A stretch of 64,000 nucleotides of DNA from contig NZ_JACJUK010000003.1 of assembly GCF_014235875.1 (NCBI RefSeq), positions 124,001 to 188,000 on the forward strand. Direction: 5' to 3'. Positions within the stretch are counted from its first letter, which is position 1. Each line of letters opens with the position of its first letter. Source of the DNA: Croceivirga lutea. GTDB taxonomy: Bacteria; Bacteroidota; Bacteroidia; Flavobacteriales; Flavobacteriaceae. Shown here one piece after another: positions 8,203 to 17,589 of the stretch. The translations under genes were made by a program, and so were the position numbers. The notes below the pieces were generated by a model that saw nothing but the letters and a program-made list of their open reading frames with translations, did not search any database and was not told where the DNA came from.

Positions 8203-8775
8203 ATGGGGTTATCCTTTGTTATAGACAAAGAATTTATAGGTAAAGATTACACCCAAAACAAGTTGGCCAAAGCAGAATATGAGGGATGTATATTTATTGA
8301 GTGTAAGTTCAATGGTGCTTTTTTAGACAATCAATATTTTACAGATTGTACTTTTAAAAATTGTGATTTAACTAACGCCAATATCTCCCATACAACTTTA
8401 AATTCAGTTGTTTTTGAAGAATGCAAGTTGGTTGGAATTCAGTTTGAAAATACAAACAGCATGCTTTGTTCATTTTCATTTACCAAATGTAACCTTCATT
8501 TAGCTTCATTTAACCGAATGCAAATACCTAAAACAGACTTCAAAGATTGTAATTTGAATGGGGTTGACTTTACCAACACAAATTTGGAAGGAAGTATTTT
8601 TAGCGGTTCAAACTTAAAAAACACCATTTTTGAATCTTCTAATTTAAAACTAGTAGATTTTAGCGCTGCATTAGAAGTTGTAATTGACCCTACCGTGAAT
8701 ACTATGCTTAAAGCCAAGTTCTCAATGAATAGCCTGCCTGGTTTATTACAAAAGTTTAATCTTCAAATTGAATAA
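8203..8775 (+). CDS. Pentapeptide-repeat protein
   Basis: A 190-aa soluble protein made largely of A(D/N)LxF-type pentapeptides, for example CTFKNCDLTNANISHTTLNS and CNLNGVDFTNTNLEGSIF followed by GSNLKNTIFESSNLKLVDF. Such repeats fold into a right-handed square beta-helix. Some members (Qnr, MfpA) mimic DNA and protect gyrase, but this one lacks features that would identify it as Qnr. The many aromatic and cysteine positions inside the repeats are typical of the fold. It lies between the SIMPL and zinc-ribbon genes. Confidence 0.85.
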   Translation: MGLSFVIDKEFIGKDYTQNKLAKAEYEGCIFIECKFNGAFLDNQYFTDCTFKNCDLTNANISHTTLNSVVFEECKLVGIQFENTNSMLCSFSFTKCNLHLASFNRMQIPKTDFKDCNLNGVDFTNTNLEGSIFSGSNLKNTIFESSNLKLVDFSAALEVVIDPTVNTMLKAKFSMNSLPGLLQKFNLQIE

Positions 8776-8784
8776 CTTTAAGTC

Positions 8785-9138
8785 ATGGATACTAAAACCT
8801 GTTTAGAATGTGATACTCCTATTCAAGGGAGAGCAGACAAAAAATTTTGCTCTGATTATTGTAGAAACGCTTACAACAATAAACAGAATAAAGACAGTAA
8901 AAACTTAATTAGAAACATAAATAACAGATTACGTAAAAACTATAGGGTTTTAAATAGCTACAAATTAACGGATGGAAAAACCAAAACCACTAAAACCAAG
9001 TTAACAAACAGCGGATTTGATTTTGAATACATCACCAATACGTACACCACTAAAAAAGGAACTACCTATTTTTTTATCTATGATTTAGGGTATTTACCCT
9101 TAGACAATGACTTTTATATGATTGTTAAACGCGAATAA
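8785..9138 (+). CDS. Small zinc-ribbon protein, 117 aa
   Basis: The N-terminus carries four cysteines in CLECDTPIQGRADKKFCSDY and CRN, a C-x2-C-x13-C-x3-C zinc-ribbon like those of the DUF2116 type. The remainder (~35-117) is basic and ends in a beta-rich segment (TTYFFIYDLGYLPLDNDFYM). I know this as a conserved hypothetical protein of Bacteroidota without assigned function. It is probably cytoplasmic. It is the last gene of the SIMPL / pentapeptide / zinc-ribbon set and is followed by a hairpin. Confidence 0.75.
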   Translation: MDTKTCLECDTPIQGRADKKFCSDYCRNAYNNKQNKDSKNLIRNINNRLRKNYRVLNSYKLTDGKTKTTKTKLTNSGFDFEYITNTYTTKKGTTYFFIYDLGYLPLDNDFYMIVKRE

Positions 9139-9166
9139 AAAAAGCCTTTCAAAAAATTGAAAGGCT
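9137..9166. terminator. Shared terminator between convergent genes
   Basis: AGCCTTTCAA (9143-9152) and TTGAAAGGCT (9157-9166) form a perfect 10-bp stem with an AAAA loop. The A-run 9137-9143 supplies a U-tract for the minus-strand CBS gene; it may also act weakly for the plus strand. Confidence 0.8.
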
Positions 9167-9192
9167 GAAATATAGTTTAGTTTTAATTAAGT

Positions 9193-9663
9193 TTATTTCC
9201 AATTGACTCCACTTAACTTTAATGCGGCAATTACAATATCTTTTCTACTTATTTGCCCAACTAGCAAACCATCTTTCATAACAGGAAGCCTTCTACGATT
9301 GTGACGATTAAAAACACCTGCCGCGTCAAAAATTGACATATCTTCTGGTATGGTCTCTACATTTTTAGTCATAAAACGTTCAACACTTTTATCTAATATA
9401 GGCTGATTAAAATACCTGCTTTCAGAAATTTGTTTCATACAATCTGCCTCAGATATAATACCTACTAAAAAGCCATTATCATCTAAAACGGGCCCACCCG
9501 AAATATGATATTTGGCAAAAGCTTCCATCACTTCCAAAATTGATTGTTGGGGAGTAAATGTCACCAATTTCTTTGTCATATAATCAGAAACTAAAATTGG
9601 CGCATCTGTATTTTTCTTATTATCAATTTTTGCCCTTACTCCTTGAAAACTTTTTATTGCCAT
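9193..9663 (-). CDS. CBS-domain-pair protein
   Basis: A 156-aa cytoplasmic protein consisting of two CBS motifs. The first covers residues ~25-85 (VSDYMTKKLVTFTPQQSILE, then GGPVLDDNGFLVGIISEADC), the second ~90-150 (VERFMTKNVETIPEDMSIFD, then RRRLPVMKDGLLVGQISRKD). CBS pairs bind adenosine nucleotides and act as energy or ligand sensors. No catalytic domain is attached, so it probably regulates another protein. It is monocistronic. Confidence 0.9.
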   Translation of the reverse strand: MAIKSFQGVRAKIDNKKNTDAPILVSDYMTKKLVTFTPQQSILEVMEAFAKYHISGGPVLDDNGFLVGIISEADCMKQISESRYFNQPILDKSVERFMTKNVETIPEDMSIFDAAGVFNRHNRRRLPVMKDGLLVGQISRKDIVIAALKLSGVNWK

Positions 9664-9792
9664 GCTATTTATTTTGCGGTTGATTTAGTAAGTTACGTAA
9701 AATTTTACGAATTTCATATTTTAATACTAAACCCAAAAAAAATAGCCCTCAATATTTTCTATATTTAACGCACCACCTACCAACACTTTTTT

Positions 9793-12087
9793 ATGAAATT
9801 TTCCCAAACAATAGCAGTGCTGTTTTTGGTTTTTGTAACCTATTGGACGTTTTATTCGTTAACACCCAAATACGATGAAACAGAAAACAAGCCATTAACA
9901 GAATTTTCTACTACCCGAGCTTTAACCCATGTTAAAGAAATGTCTAAAAAGCCTCATGCGGTTGGTTTTCCAGCACATGATGAAGTAAAAGATTATGTAA
10001 GTGAACAACTGCGTAAACTTGGTTTAGAAGTAGAAACTCAAGAGGGTTTTTCTTTACGAGAAGATTGGGGTAATCTTGGTTATGTAAAAAATATCATTGC
10101 AAGAATACATGGTTCTAATTCTGGCAAAGCTTTATTGTTGCTCTCCCATTATGACAGTAATACGCATTCATCTTTAGGAGCAAGTGATGCAGCAAGTGGT
10201 GTCGCCACTATTTTAGAAGCCACTCGTGCTTTTTTAGAAAAAAACCAAGAACCTACAAATGATATCATCATTTTATTTACAGATGCAGAAGAAATAGGGC
10301 TTAATGGAGCTGAAAAATTTGTGAATGAACATCCATGGGCTGAAGATGTTGGACTAATTTTAAATTTTGAAGCAAGAGGTAGTGGTGGTCCCAGCATTAT
10401 GTTGGTAGAAACTAATAGGGGAAACCAACACTTAATTAATGAGTTTGCAAAAGCAAATAGCGATTATCCCGTTGGTAATTCTTTGGCGTACAGTATTTAT
10501 AAAATGTTACCAAATGATACCGACTTAACATCTTTTAGAGAAAATCTTGATGTTGACGGATTTAATTTCGCTTTTATAGATGATCACTATGATTATCATA
10601 CTGCTTTAGATAATTACGAACGTTTAGATAGAAATTCACTAGCACATCAAGGCAGTTATCTAGTGCCACTTCTAAACCATTTTGCCAACACAGACTTGTC
10701 AGCAGTAAAAAGTTTAAATGACAATGTTTATTTTAATGTTCCGCTATTCAAAATGGTTACCTATCCTTTTGATTGGATATGGCCCATGTACTTTATAGCA
10801 CTTTTAGCATTTATTGCTTTGTTGTGGAATGGTTTTAAAACTAAGAAATTACATCTGCGTTCCGTACTTGTTGGCTTTACCCCATTACTACTCTCTTTGG
10901 TTATCTCTGGAGTATTTGGCTATATACTCTGGCCATTCTTAAAATGGTGGTACCCATGGTTTAATGACGTTCTTCACGGATTTGTTTATTGGGGCAAATA
11001 TTACATCATCATTGTTTGTTTTTTTAGTATTACAACCTGCATTTTAATTTATAGAGAGTTCAGAAAAATTGATGTTCAGAATCTACTTATTGCGCCAATT
11101 CTATTATGGTTATTGGTTTGTTTAGGCCTAAATATATATTTAAAAGGAGCAGCATTTTTTATTATTCCGTTATATGGATTGTTAGCTACCTTACTGGTAA
11201 CAATAAACCAAAAGAAACCTGAACCCCTGTTGCTAGCCTTTTTGGCTGCGCCGGCAATTGCAATTTTTGCGCCTTTTACGACTTTATTCCCAATTGGTTT
11301 AGGTCTAAAATTATTAGTTTCTTCTGCCTTGCTGAGCTGTTTCATTTTTTATTTTTCACTAACAGTCTTTCAACAGTTTAAATATAAACTTACGCTTGCT
11401 CTAATTTGTTTGGGTGTTTTTATTTTCTACAATGTTCGAACACATGTATGGATTAGATGGGGGTTTACTACAGACGCACCTAAACCAACTTCATTAGTTT
11501 ACCTGCTTGATGCAGATAAAAATAAGGCGCAATGGGCAACCTATGACAAAATTTACACCGATTGGAATATGGGTTACCTAGAAAATTCAACAGATGTATC
11601 AAAAGATACAATTGGTGAAACTATTAGTAGTAAATACAATACAAGATTTAAGGCTGTGGCCCCAGCCCCGATAAAAACACTACTTCAACCAAGTATTGTA
11701 AAAGAATTGGATACTATTAGTAATGGTAATAGAAAACTTCAATTCTGTATTAAATCAGAGCGTACCATAAATAGAATAGATATTTATAAAAACAATATTC
11801 CTTTAAAATCAGCAAAAGTTAATGGTATTACACTTTCTAATTTTTATTTAGATGAAAAGAGTAAAAAAGGTAGACTGTTAACACACTACATTAGTGACAA
11901 TAATTACACTGAGTTGGAATTGGTAATAGATACCAAAGACAAATTAGAGCTTAAGATTTATGAGTCTTCTAATGACTTGCTTGAACACAAAATGTTTACT
12001 GTACCTCCTAGACCGGATAATGAAATTCCAATGCCTTTTGTATTAAACGATGCGGTAATTATAACTAAAACCATTACGCTTGACTAA
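9793..12087 (+). CDS. M28-family zinc aminopeptidase with multi-pass membrane domain
   Basis: A 764-aa protein. After an N-terminal membrane anchor, residues ~35-300 form an M28 peptidase domain with the metal ligands in LLSHYDSN, ASDAASGV, FTDAEEIGLNG, LNFEARGSGG and DDHYDYHTALD; the Glu pair of DAEE includes the general base. Residues ~315-560 contain about eight hydrophobic helices, followed by a C-terminal beta-rich extracytoplasmic domain. The layout resembles eukaryotic ER aminopeptidase (Fxna) and vacuolar Pff1 proteins. It probably trims peptides in the periplasm. The stop overlaps the next gene by 8 bases. Confidence 0.9.
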   Translation: MKFSQTIAVLFLVFVTYWTFYSLTPKYDETENKPLTEFSTTRALTHVKEMSKKPHAVGFPAHDEVKDYVSEQLRKLGLEVETQEGFSLREDWGNLGYVKNIIARIHGSNSGKALLLLSHYDSNTHSSLGASDAASGVATILEATRAFLEKNQEPTNDIIILFTDAEEIGLNGAEKFVNEHPWAEDVGLILNFEARGSGGPSIMLVETNRGNQHLINEFAKANSDYPVGNSLAYSIYKMLPNDTDLTSFRENLDVDGFNFAFIDDHYDYHTALDNYERLDRNSLAHQGSYLVPLLNHFANTDLSAVKSLNDNVYFNVPLFKMVTYPFDWIWPMYFIALLAFIALLWNGFKTKKLHLRSVLVGFTPLLLSLVISGVFGYILWPFLKWWYPWFNDVLHGFVYWGKYYIIIVCFFSITTCILIYREFRKIDVQNLLIAPILLWLLVCLGLNIYLKGAAFFIIPLYGLLATLLVTINQKKPEPLLLAFLAAPAIAIFAPFTTLFPIGLGLKLLVSSALLSCFIFYFSLTVFQQFKYKLTLALICLGVFIFYNVRTHVWIRWGFTTDAPKPTSLVYLLDADKNKAQWATYDKIYTDWNMGYLENSTDVSKDTIGETISSKYNTRFKAVAPAPIKTLLQPSIVKELDTISNGNRKLQFCIKSERTINRIDIYKNNIPLKSAKVNGITLSNFYLDEKSKKGRLLTHYISDNNYTELELVIDTKDKLELKIYESSNDLLEHKMFTVPPRPDNEIPMPFVLNDAVIITKTITLD

Positions 12088-12883
12088 AATAATTGGTATT
12101 ATAGGTTGTGGTTGGTTAGGATTACCTCTTGCTAAACATTTACTTGAGAAAGGGTGTCGTGTAAAGGGTACAACCACCAATCCAGAAAAAGTATCCCAAC
12201 TCACAGCTAATGGTGTAGAAAGTTATGTTATAGCGCTATTTGAGAATAAAATTGAAGGAGATATTTCTGGCTTTTTGAAAGATGTGGAAATTCTTATAAT
12301 TAACATTCCTCCTAAACATAGAAAACCACCTTACCAATCGTATGTTTCGAAGATTAAAAATCTGGAGAAAGCTATAATTGAAAGTTCGGTATCAAAAGTC
12401 ATTTTTGCAAGTAGCACTTCAGTTTATGGAAATATAGAAGGGGAAATTACCGAGTATTCTCCAACAGAACCTAACACAGAATCTGGACGACAGTTAGTTG
12501 AAGTAGAATCTAACTTAACTCCTAATACCAACTTTAAAACTACCATTGTAAGATTTGGAGGGTTATTGGGTAATAATAGACATCCTGTAAATCATATTGT
12601 TAAAAAAGAACAACTCACAAATGGTGAGGAACTAATTAATCTTATTCACTTAAACGATTGTATTGGGATTATTTCATCGATTATACAACAAAACTATTGG
12701 GGTAAAATTGTAAATGGGGTATATCCATATCATCCAAAGAAAAGCGAATATTACAAGAATGAAGCGTCAAAATTGGGACTTAAAATTCCTACGTATGTTA
12801 AAAAAAATGAAAAAATAGTTAAAAAAAACATAGTTTGTAAGAATTTTCTGTATTATTACGATTGGTCGATTACCACTACCTAA
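12080..12883 (+). CDS. NAD(P)-binding epimerase-like protein (YeeZ type)
   Basis: A 267-aa Rossmann protein with the nucleotide-binding loop GIIGCGWLGLPLAKHLLEKG at the very N-terminus. The extended-SDR segment VIFASSTSVYGNIEGEITE provides the conserved Ser and Tyr positions, but the Lys of Y-x3-K is not in a standard place, as is common in the YeeZ branch. The reaction is unknown. The start is TTG and overlaps the stop of the M28 peptidase gene by 8 bases, which implies translational coupling. Coding density falls at the C-terminus, which is Lys/Asn-rich. Confidence 0.82.
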   Translation: MTKIIGIIGCGWLGLPLAKHLLEKGCRVKGTTTNPEKVSQLTANGVESYVIALFENKIEGDISGFLKDVEILIINIPPKHRKPPYQSYVSKIKNLEKAIIESSVSKVIFASSTSVYGNIEGEITEYSPTEPNTESGRQLVEVESNLTPNTNFKTTIVRFGGLLGNNRHPVNHIVKKEQLTNGEELINLIHLNDCIGIISSIIQQNYWGKIVNGVYPYHPKKSEYYKNEASKLGLKIPTYVKKNEKIVKKNIVCKNFLYYYDWSITTT

Positions 12884-13013
12884 GTAAATTTCACATCACA
12901 AAATTAGCATTTCACAACTTTGTTACATTTTTAATGTTAATTATATTCACATTTTTCCTAGTAAATACGCTATCTCCCATAACTTTGTCCCATATCAATA
13001 AACCAAAAGTGTG

Positions 13014-13391
13014 ATGGAAAATTCAAGATTAGGAACGAGAATCTTGATGGAAATGGAAAAATTAATTGATGATAGCATGGATCAAAACGGTTTTCCTTTA
13101 GAAAACTATCAGGAGTTCCACAAACAACTATTAAAGAATCATTATCGTGCTGCTTGCATAACTATTGACTATAATAGACACCGTATTAAAATGGATGTTA
13201 TCATTAATGAAGAAGATTACAATCCAAGTAAATTAAACATGGTACTTTCAACCGTACCTGTTAACATTTTCTTTGAAAATCTTCGTGTGTTTTTAAAGTC
13301 AACCATGGAGACAGATGTAAAAAGTCTTGCCTTTTATGCGCGATTACTACAAACATACACCCAGAACAACGTTGCTTTATTAGCAGTGTAG
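13014..13391 (+). CDS. Conserved flavobacterial protein of unknown function, 125 aa
   Basis: A soluble protein of about 125 aa, starting at ATG 13014 (MENSRLGTRILMEMEKLIDD); a GTG one codon earlier is less likely. No known domain is recognised. It contains an acidic helical start, then DQNGFPLENYQEFHKQLLKN and a beta segment with YNRHRIKMDVIINEEDYNP. A candidate -7 element TAACTTTG lies at 12980-12987, about 26 bases upstream of the start. A strong terminator follows. It is alone in its transcript. Confidence 0.7.
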   Translation: MENSRLGTRILMEMEKLIDDSMDQNGFPLENYQEFHKQLLKNHYRAACITIDYNRHRIKMDVIINEEDYNPSKLNMVLSTVPVNIFFENLRVFLKSTMETDVKSLAFYARLLQTYTQNNVALLAV

Positions 13392-13413
13392 GAAACCCTC
13401 GAAATTGCTTTTG

Positions 13414-13441
13414 AAAAAGATGCCCTAGCGCATCTTTTTTT
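13414..13441 (+). terminator. Strong rho-independent terminator
   Basis: AAAAAGATGC (13414-13423) pairs with GCATCTTTTT (13430-13439) around the loop CCTAGC, followed by further T residues. It lies 23 bases after the stop of the 125-aa protein gene. Confidence 0.88.
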
Positions 13442-13465
13442 GTTTTCTAAGCATAACTAAATCAC

Positions 13466-13494
13466 TTGTTATTGGCAAAATATAGTTAGTTTTG
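13466..13494 (+). promoter_or_regulatory. Bacteroidota-type promoter of the TPR-like gene
   Basis: TTG at 13466-13468 is followed, after 18 bases, by TAGTTTTG at 13487-13494, matching the -33/-7 consensus (TTTG and TAnnTTTG). The ATG follows 20 bases later. Confidence 0.65.
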
Positions 13495-13514
13495 CCGCAC
13501 GCTAAAATTAAGAT

Positions 13515-14213
13515 ATGAAGAAGTTTGTTGTAGTCTTTGTTTTATTAGTTTCTTTTTATGGTGTAGCTCAAGATAATGCAGCCCTGACAAAGCATTATAA
13601 AGCGTTCTATAAAGAAATGAAATTACAAGGTGATATTAATGGGGTAATTAACGCTCTTACTCATCTTAATATTCTGGACCCATCACAACAACGTAGAGAC
13701 ACACTGGCTTTTGTTTACATGAACAATAACCAGCACGTACAAGCATTAAATACTGTAGGTATTGAAGAAAATCCAGGTGATTCAGATTTGGCATTGCAAG
13801 TAAAGGCTTTTTCATTACAAGCTATAAACCAACCGCAACGGTCAATTAAACATTTTCAGTTACTTTTTAATAGAAAAAAAGACCCGTATTTAGCTTATGA
13901 GATGGCCGATTTAAAAATACAAACTGGTGATACAGCTGGTGCCACTACTGATATTGAGTTTGGTATTGCCAATGCCACCAATGATATGAAGTATGCTTTC
14001 TACGAAAGACAACAGCCTTATGAGGTATCGTTAAAGGCAGCATTCTTACACATGAAAGGTTTAGCTATTTTTAATCAAGACAAGACCAAGATTGATGAGG
14101 CTATTGCTTTAATGGATCAAGCCTTACAAATTGAGCCTAATTTTAACTTAGCAAGTTTAAGTAAACAGGCGCTTGAATCTAGAAAAACTGAAGGAACTAC
14201 AGAGGAAAACTAG
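13515..14213 (+). CDS. Exported TPR-like protein
   Basis: A 232-aa protein with a signal peptide ending at YGVAQ. The mature part is all helical with weak tetratricopeptide units (for example HYKAFYKEMKLQGDINGVIN and IDEAIALMDQALQIEPNFNL). TPR-like periplasmic proteins act as scaffolds for protein assembly; the partner is not known. The stop codon overlaps the stop of the convergent SnoaL-like gene by 4 bases. Confidence 0.75.
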   Translation: MKKFVVVFVLLVSFYGVAQDNAALTKHYKAFYKEMKLQGDINGVINALTHLNILDPSQQRRDTLAFVYMNNNQHVQALNTVGIEENPGDSDLALQVKAFSLQAINQPQRSIKHFQLLFNRKKDPYLAYEMADLKIQTGDTAGATTDIEFGIANATNDMKYAFYERQQPYEVSLKAAFLHMKGLAIFNQDKTKIDEAIALMDQALQIEPNFNLASLSKQALESRKTEGTTEEN

Positions 14214-14716
14214 TTATTTTTAGTTGACTTATATTTTTCTTTTAAATCTATAAGAAGTAAACTGTCGGTTTCTTTTTTAAGCTCAATTAAAGCATCAACA
14301 GTTTTGTTTGGTACTGCAATTGACAGCACATAATGCGCTATTTTCCAAGAACCATCTATTTTTTGTAAAACACCTGAACCACGACAAATTTCCATTTGAG
14401 TATCTAGTAATTCGTCAAACCAAGCGTAATTACCAGAAACATAAATATTACGTTCTACTGGTGTAAAACTCCATGCCTTACCCCTATCAAAATAAGGTTT
14501 TGAAAAAGCTTTAAATTCACTATTCTGCCAATTTTCAGTAGCATCTGTACCTAAAAACACCCCATTAGGTGTCATAAGATTAAAATAGGTTTCAAAATCG
14601 GCTTCTGCGGCAGCATTATGCCAATCATCTAAAGTAGTAGTAATAGCCTTTTTTTCTTCTTGTGAAAAAGCGTTAGTTACCACAAAAAGTAGTACCAAAA
14701 ATAGTTTACTCTTCAT
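14210..14716 (-). CDS. Exported SnoaL/NTF2-like protein
   Basis: A 168-aa protein with a signal peptide (cleavage after NAFS). The NTF2-like fold is suggested by DDWHNAAAEADFETYFNLMT near residue 30, GVFLGTDATENW, and the C-terminal KIDGSWKIAHYVLSI strand, the typical end of a SnoaL-like domain. Such exported domains bind or hydrolyse small molecules, but no catalytic residues can be assigned. The start lies inside the last codons of the upstream lipoprotein gene (11-base overlap), so the two are coupled. Confidence 0.8.
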   Translation of the reverse strand: MKSKLFLVLLFVVTNAFSQEEKKAITTTLDDWHNAAAEADFETYFNLMTPNGVFLGTDATENWQNSEFKAFSKPYFDRGKAWSFTPVERNIYVSGNYAWFDELLDTQMEICRGSGVLQKIDGSWKIAHYVLSIAVPNKTVDALIELKKETDSLLLIDLKEKYKSTKNN

Positions 14717-15206
14717 CTAAAATTAGTTGTGTATCCAAAGGATTATTAGCAATATTATTCATTTGTCCTCTTACATTGTTATAAGCAACTACCATTTGCT
14801 GAATACCTTCACTAACGTCTCTATTACCTTCTAACCCTGCTTCTACCTTCAACAAGAAAGTTCTTAATATGGTAAGCCTACTTTTAATTTTTTGGTTATC
14901 AAATTCATCAGGAAACTTAGAAACCTCTAAATCTTTTGTTTTTTGAAGCAAATCTTTAATAGCTAGTAGTAAATCTTCGTTGGTTGCCGATTGAAACATA
15001 ATATCAAAACTAGTTTCAAGGCTTTTAAAAGCAATCCACTGCTTGCTCATATCTTTAGCTGAAGCTCCCAATATTGTTATCATGGGCGTACCTTGAAAAG
15101 TGAACAACTCAGTACTCTCAGTTTCTTGTACAGCCTCTTCATTTGTCTTATTGCCACAGCTTACTCCTACAAATAAAAAAGTTAGTAAAATGATAAAACT
15201 ACGCAT
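14706..15206 (-). CDS. Lipoprotein, all-helical, unknown function
   Basis: A 166-aa protein with a lipobox in FVGVSC (Cys17) and a short acidic linker. The mature part is helical and rich in Lys, Glu and Leu (AIKDLLQKTKDLEVSKFPDE, then IKSRLTILRTFLLKVEAGLE). No domain is recognised. It is first in a two-gene unit with the exported SnoaL-like protein, which suggests that they work at the same membrane site. Confidence 0.7.
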   Translation of the reverse strand: MRSFIILLTFLFVGVSCGNKTNEEAVQETESTELFTFQGTPMITILGASAKDMSKQWIAFKSLETSFDIMFQSATNEDLLLAIKDLLQKTKDLEVSKFPDEFDNQKIKSRLTILRTFLLKVEAGLEGNRDVSEGIQQMVVAYNNVRGQMNNIANNPLDTQLILDEE

Positions 15207-15270
15207 AAAACGAAAGTACGATTTTTGAGATAAGCTATCTTTGAAAAAATTGAATTAACTAGACTTTAAT

Positions 15271-16218
15271 ATGGCAAAAAAGATTTTGATTTTAGGCGCT
15301 TGTGGCCAAATTGGAACCGAACTTACTATGGCTTTACGAGAAAAAAATGGAGCCGATAATGTAATTGCCAGTGATATACGCGAAGGCAATGAAAAAATGA
15401 TGAGTTCTGGTCCATTTGAAATTTTAGATGCGACCAATTATCAGGCCATTGAAGATGTTGTAATGTACTATGAAATAGATGAAGTCTATTTAATGGCTGC
15501 AATGCTAAGTGCTACTGCTGAAAAGTTTCCGATGCGGGCATGGAATCTAAATATGAATTCGCTTTTTAATGTATTAAACTTGGCAAAAGAGCGTAAAATC
15601 AATAAGATTTTTTGGCCATCAAGCATTGCTGTTTTTGGTCCGAACACCCCAAAAGAAGACACCCCACAGCACACCTTAATGGAACCAAGTACCGTATATG
15701 GTATTAGTAAGCAGGCTGGAGAACGGTGGTGTGAATACTATTTTAAAAAGTTCAATGTAGATGTTAGAAGTGTTCGTTATCCTGGATTAATAAGCTGGAA
15801 AACACAACCTGGTGGTGGAACTACAGATTATGCTGTTGAAATATATCACAAAGCATTAGCTAATAACTATTACACTAGTTTTTTGAGTGAAGATACCTTG
15901 TTGCCTATGATGTTTATGGATGATGCCATAAGAGCTACTATCTCATTGATGGAAACAGACAGCAACAAATTAACAATTAGGTCATCTTATAATTTGGCGG
16001 CTATGAGTTTTGCTCCTAAAGAAATAGCGGCGAGCATTGTAGAACACATACCCGACTTCACCATTAACTATGAACCCGATTTTAGACAGGCTATTGCCGA
16101 TTCTTGGCCCTCCTCTATTGATGATTCTAAAGCAAGAGCAGATTGGAATTGGGAGCACAAATTTGATTTAGCCAAAACCACCAAAGCTATGCTAGAAAAT
16201 CTTAGAAGTTTATCATGA
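15271..16218 (+). CDS. tdh: L-threonine 3-dehydrogenase, NAD-epimerase type
   Basis: A 315-aa short-chain-type enzyme that oxidises threonine to 2-amino-3-ketobutyrate with NAD+. The N-terminus has the Rossmann loop [12 protein letters not shown]. The catalytic pair is in YGISKQAGE (Tyr-x3-Lys), and [11 protein letters not shown] and [20 protein letters not shown] match the epimerase-like TDH branch known from Bacteroidota rather than the zinc medium-chain enzymes. It converges on the RimB-RimK gene and overlaps its stop by 6 bases. The glycine-forming partner kbl is not nearby. Confidence 0.9.
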   Translation: MAKKILILGACGQIGTELTMALREKNGADNVIASDIREGNEKMMSSGPFEILDATNYQAIEDVVMYYEIDEVYLMAAMLSATAEKFPMRAWNLNMNSLFNVLNLAKERKINKIFWPSSIAVFGPNTPKEDTPQHTLMEPSTVYGISKQAGERWCEYYFKKFNVDVRSVRYPGLISWKTQPGGGTTDYAVEIYHKALANNYYTSFLSEDTLLPMMFMDDAIRATISLMETDSNKLTIRSSYNLAAMSFAPKEIAASIVEHIPDFTINYEPDFRQAIADSWPSSIDDSKARADWNWEHKFDLAKTTKAMLENLRSLS

Positions 16219-17586
16219 AAACTTCAATTTTTTCTCAATTGCCTGTATCATTTGGTTGGCAATATCTTTACCTGTAGCATTTTCTATACCTTCAAGACCT
16301 GGAGATGAGTTAACTTCCAACAAAAGTGGTCCTTTATTAGAACGTATAATATCAACCCCAGCAACCGCTAAGTTTAGCACCTTGGCTGCTTTCAGGGCAA
16401 GTTTACGTTCTTCAGCAGTAATTTTAATTATTGAAGCTTTTCCACCTTGGTGAATATTTGCTCTGAATTCACCTTTTTGGGCTTGTCGTTGCATAGCAGC
16501 AACTACTTTACCATTAACTACAAAACACCGTATGTCTTGCCCCCCTGCTTCTTTGATAAACTCTTGTACCAAAATATTGGTTTGCACACTTTTAAATGCG
16601 TTGATTACACTTTCTGCAGCTTTATTGGTCTCCGCTAGAACAACTCCTTTACCTTGTGTGCTTTCTAATAATTTTATAATCAAAGGCGCTCCATTAACCA
16701 TTTTTATAAGGTCTTTTGTGTCCATTGGAGATTTGGCAAAACCTGTGGTTGGAATATGAATATCGTGTTTTGAAAAAAGCTGTGAAGAAAATAATTTATC
16801 TCTAGATTGTTTTATAGCCTCAGCTGAGTTTTGACAATACACGCCAAGGGCATCAAACTGTCTAAGTAATGCACAACCATAAAACGTTACTGATGGTTTT
16901 ATTCTTGGAATTATGGCGTCAAAAGCGTTTAAGATATTACCACCTCGATAACGTATCTCAGGTGAAAGTGCATCTAATTTCATGTAGGCCAACTCAACAT
17001 TCAAAAAGGTAATATCATGCCCTCGTGCTTTTGCCGCCTCCATTATACGTTTATTACTATAAAGCTCTTTGTTACTTGCTAAAAGGCCAATTCGTAAACC
17101 TGTTTTTTCTTTGTAAAAAGGTGCATAGCGTTGTTCAATTTCTTCCTCTGTAAAATCTTGAATCAAAAAATTCTCAGCAGAGTTTACAATGTATCTATTA
17201 TTTAAAGCTTCTCTACCCAGCAACATACGATACTCCATGGTATCTCTATTGGCTAAGGTAAGTTCTATATCAAATGTAGAATCACCCAAGGTTACTGCAG
17301 ATTTTACCACCAAGCGTTCTTCTGAAATTCCAGAAGAACTTTTCACCATTCTCCTATCCACTAACGGAGCTTGGCATTGTAAAGAAATACTTCGGTTTTC
17401 TTGTAGTGGATTTATTTCAAACTTCACCCATTCTTGTGTTCCTCTTACAATTAACTTAATGTTTGATGCTTGTATTGATGATGTTTTTGCACCAGAATCA
17501 ACCCTAGCTTTAATGCCAGGTACGCCTAATTCGTTAAATACACACCATTCTTCTGAGCCAATAACCTTAAGGTCTTTAATATCCAT
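16213..17586 (-). CDS. rimK: RimB-RimK fusion: retropepsin-like protease plus ATP-grasp ligase
   Basis: A 457-aa protein with two domains. Residues 1-~150 are an ATP-dependent-zinc-protease/RimB-like (DUF785) retropepsin fold, with the catalytic Asp in [11 protein letters not shown] (Asp30) and MLLGREAL. Residues ~165-457 are RimK, an ATP-grasp glutamate ligase: [38 protein letters not shown] and [15 protein letters not shown]. In E. coli, RimK adds glutamates to ribosomal protein S6 and RimB is a separate protein. Here both are one polypeptide. The gene starts 3 bases after the RMD1-like gene and ends the polyamine operon. Confidence 0.9.
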   Translation of the reverse strand: MDIKDLKVIGSEEWCVFNELGVPGIKARVDSGAKTSSIQASNIKLIVRGTQEWVKFEINPLQENRSISLQCQAPLVDRRMVKSSSGISEERLVVKSAVTLGDSTFDIELTLANRDTMEYRMLLGREALNNRYIVNSAENFLIQDFTEEEIEQRYAPFYKEKTGLRIGLLASNKELYSNKRIMEAAKARGHDITFLNVELAYMKLDALSPEIRYRGGNILNAFDAIIPRIKPSVTFYGCALLRQFDALGVYCQNSAEAIKQSRDKLFSSQLFSKHDIHIPTTGFAKSPMDTKDLIKMVNGAPLIIKLLESTQGKGVVLAETNKAAESVINAFKSVQTNILVQEFIKEAGGQDIRCFVVNGKVVAAMQRQAQKGEFRANIHQGGKASIIKITAEERKLALKAAKVLNLAVAGVDIIRSNKGPLLLEVNSSPGLEGIENATGKDIANQMIQAIEKKLKFS

Positions 17587-17589
17587 AAA

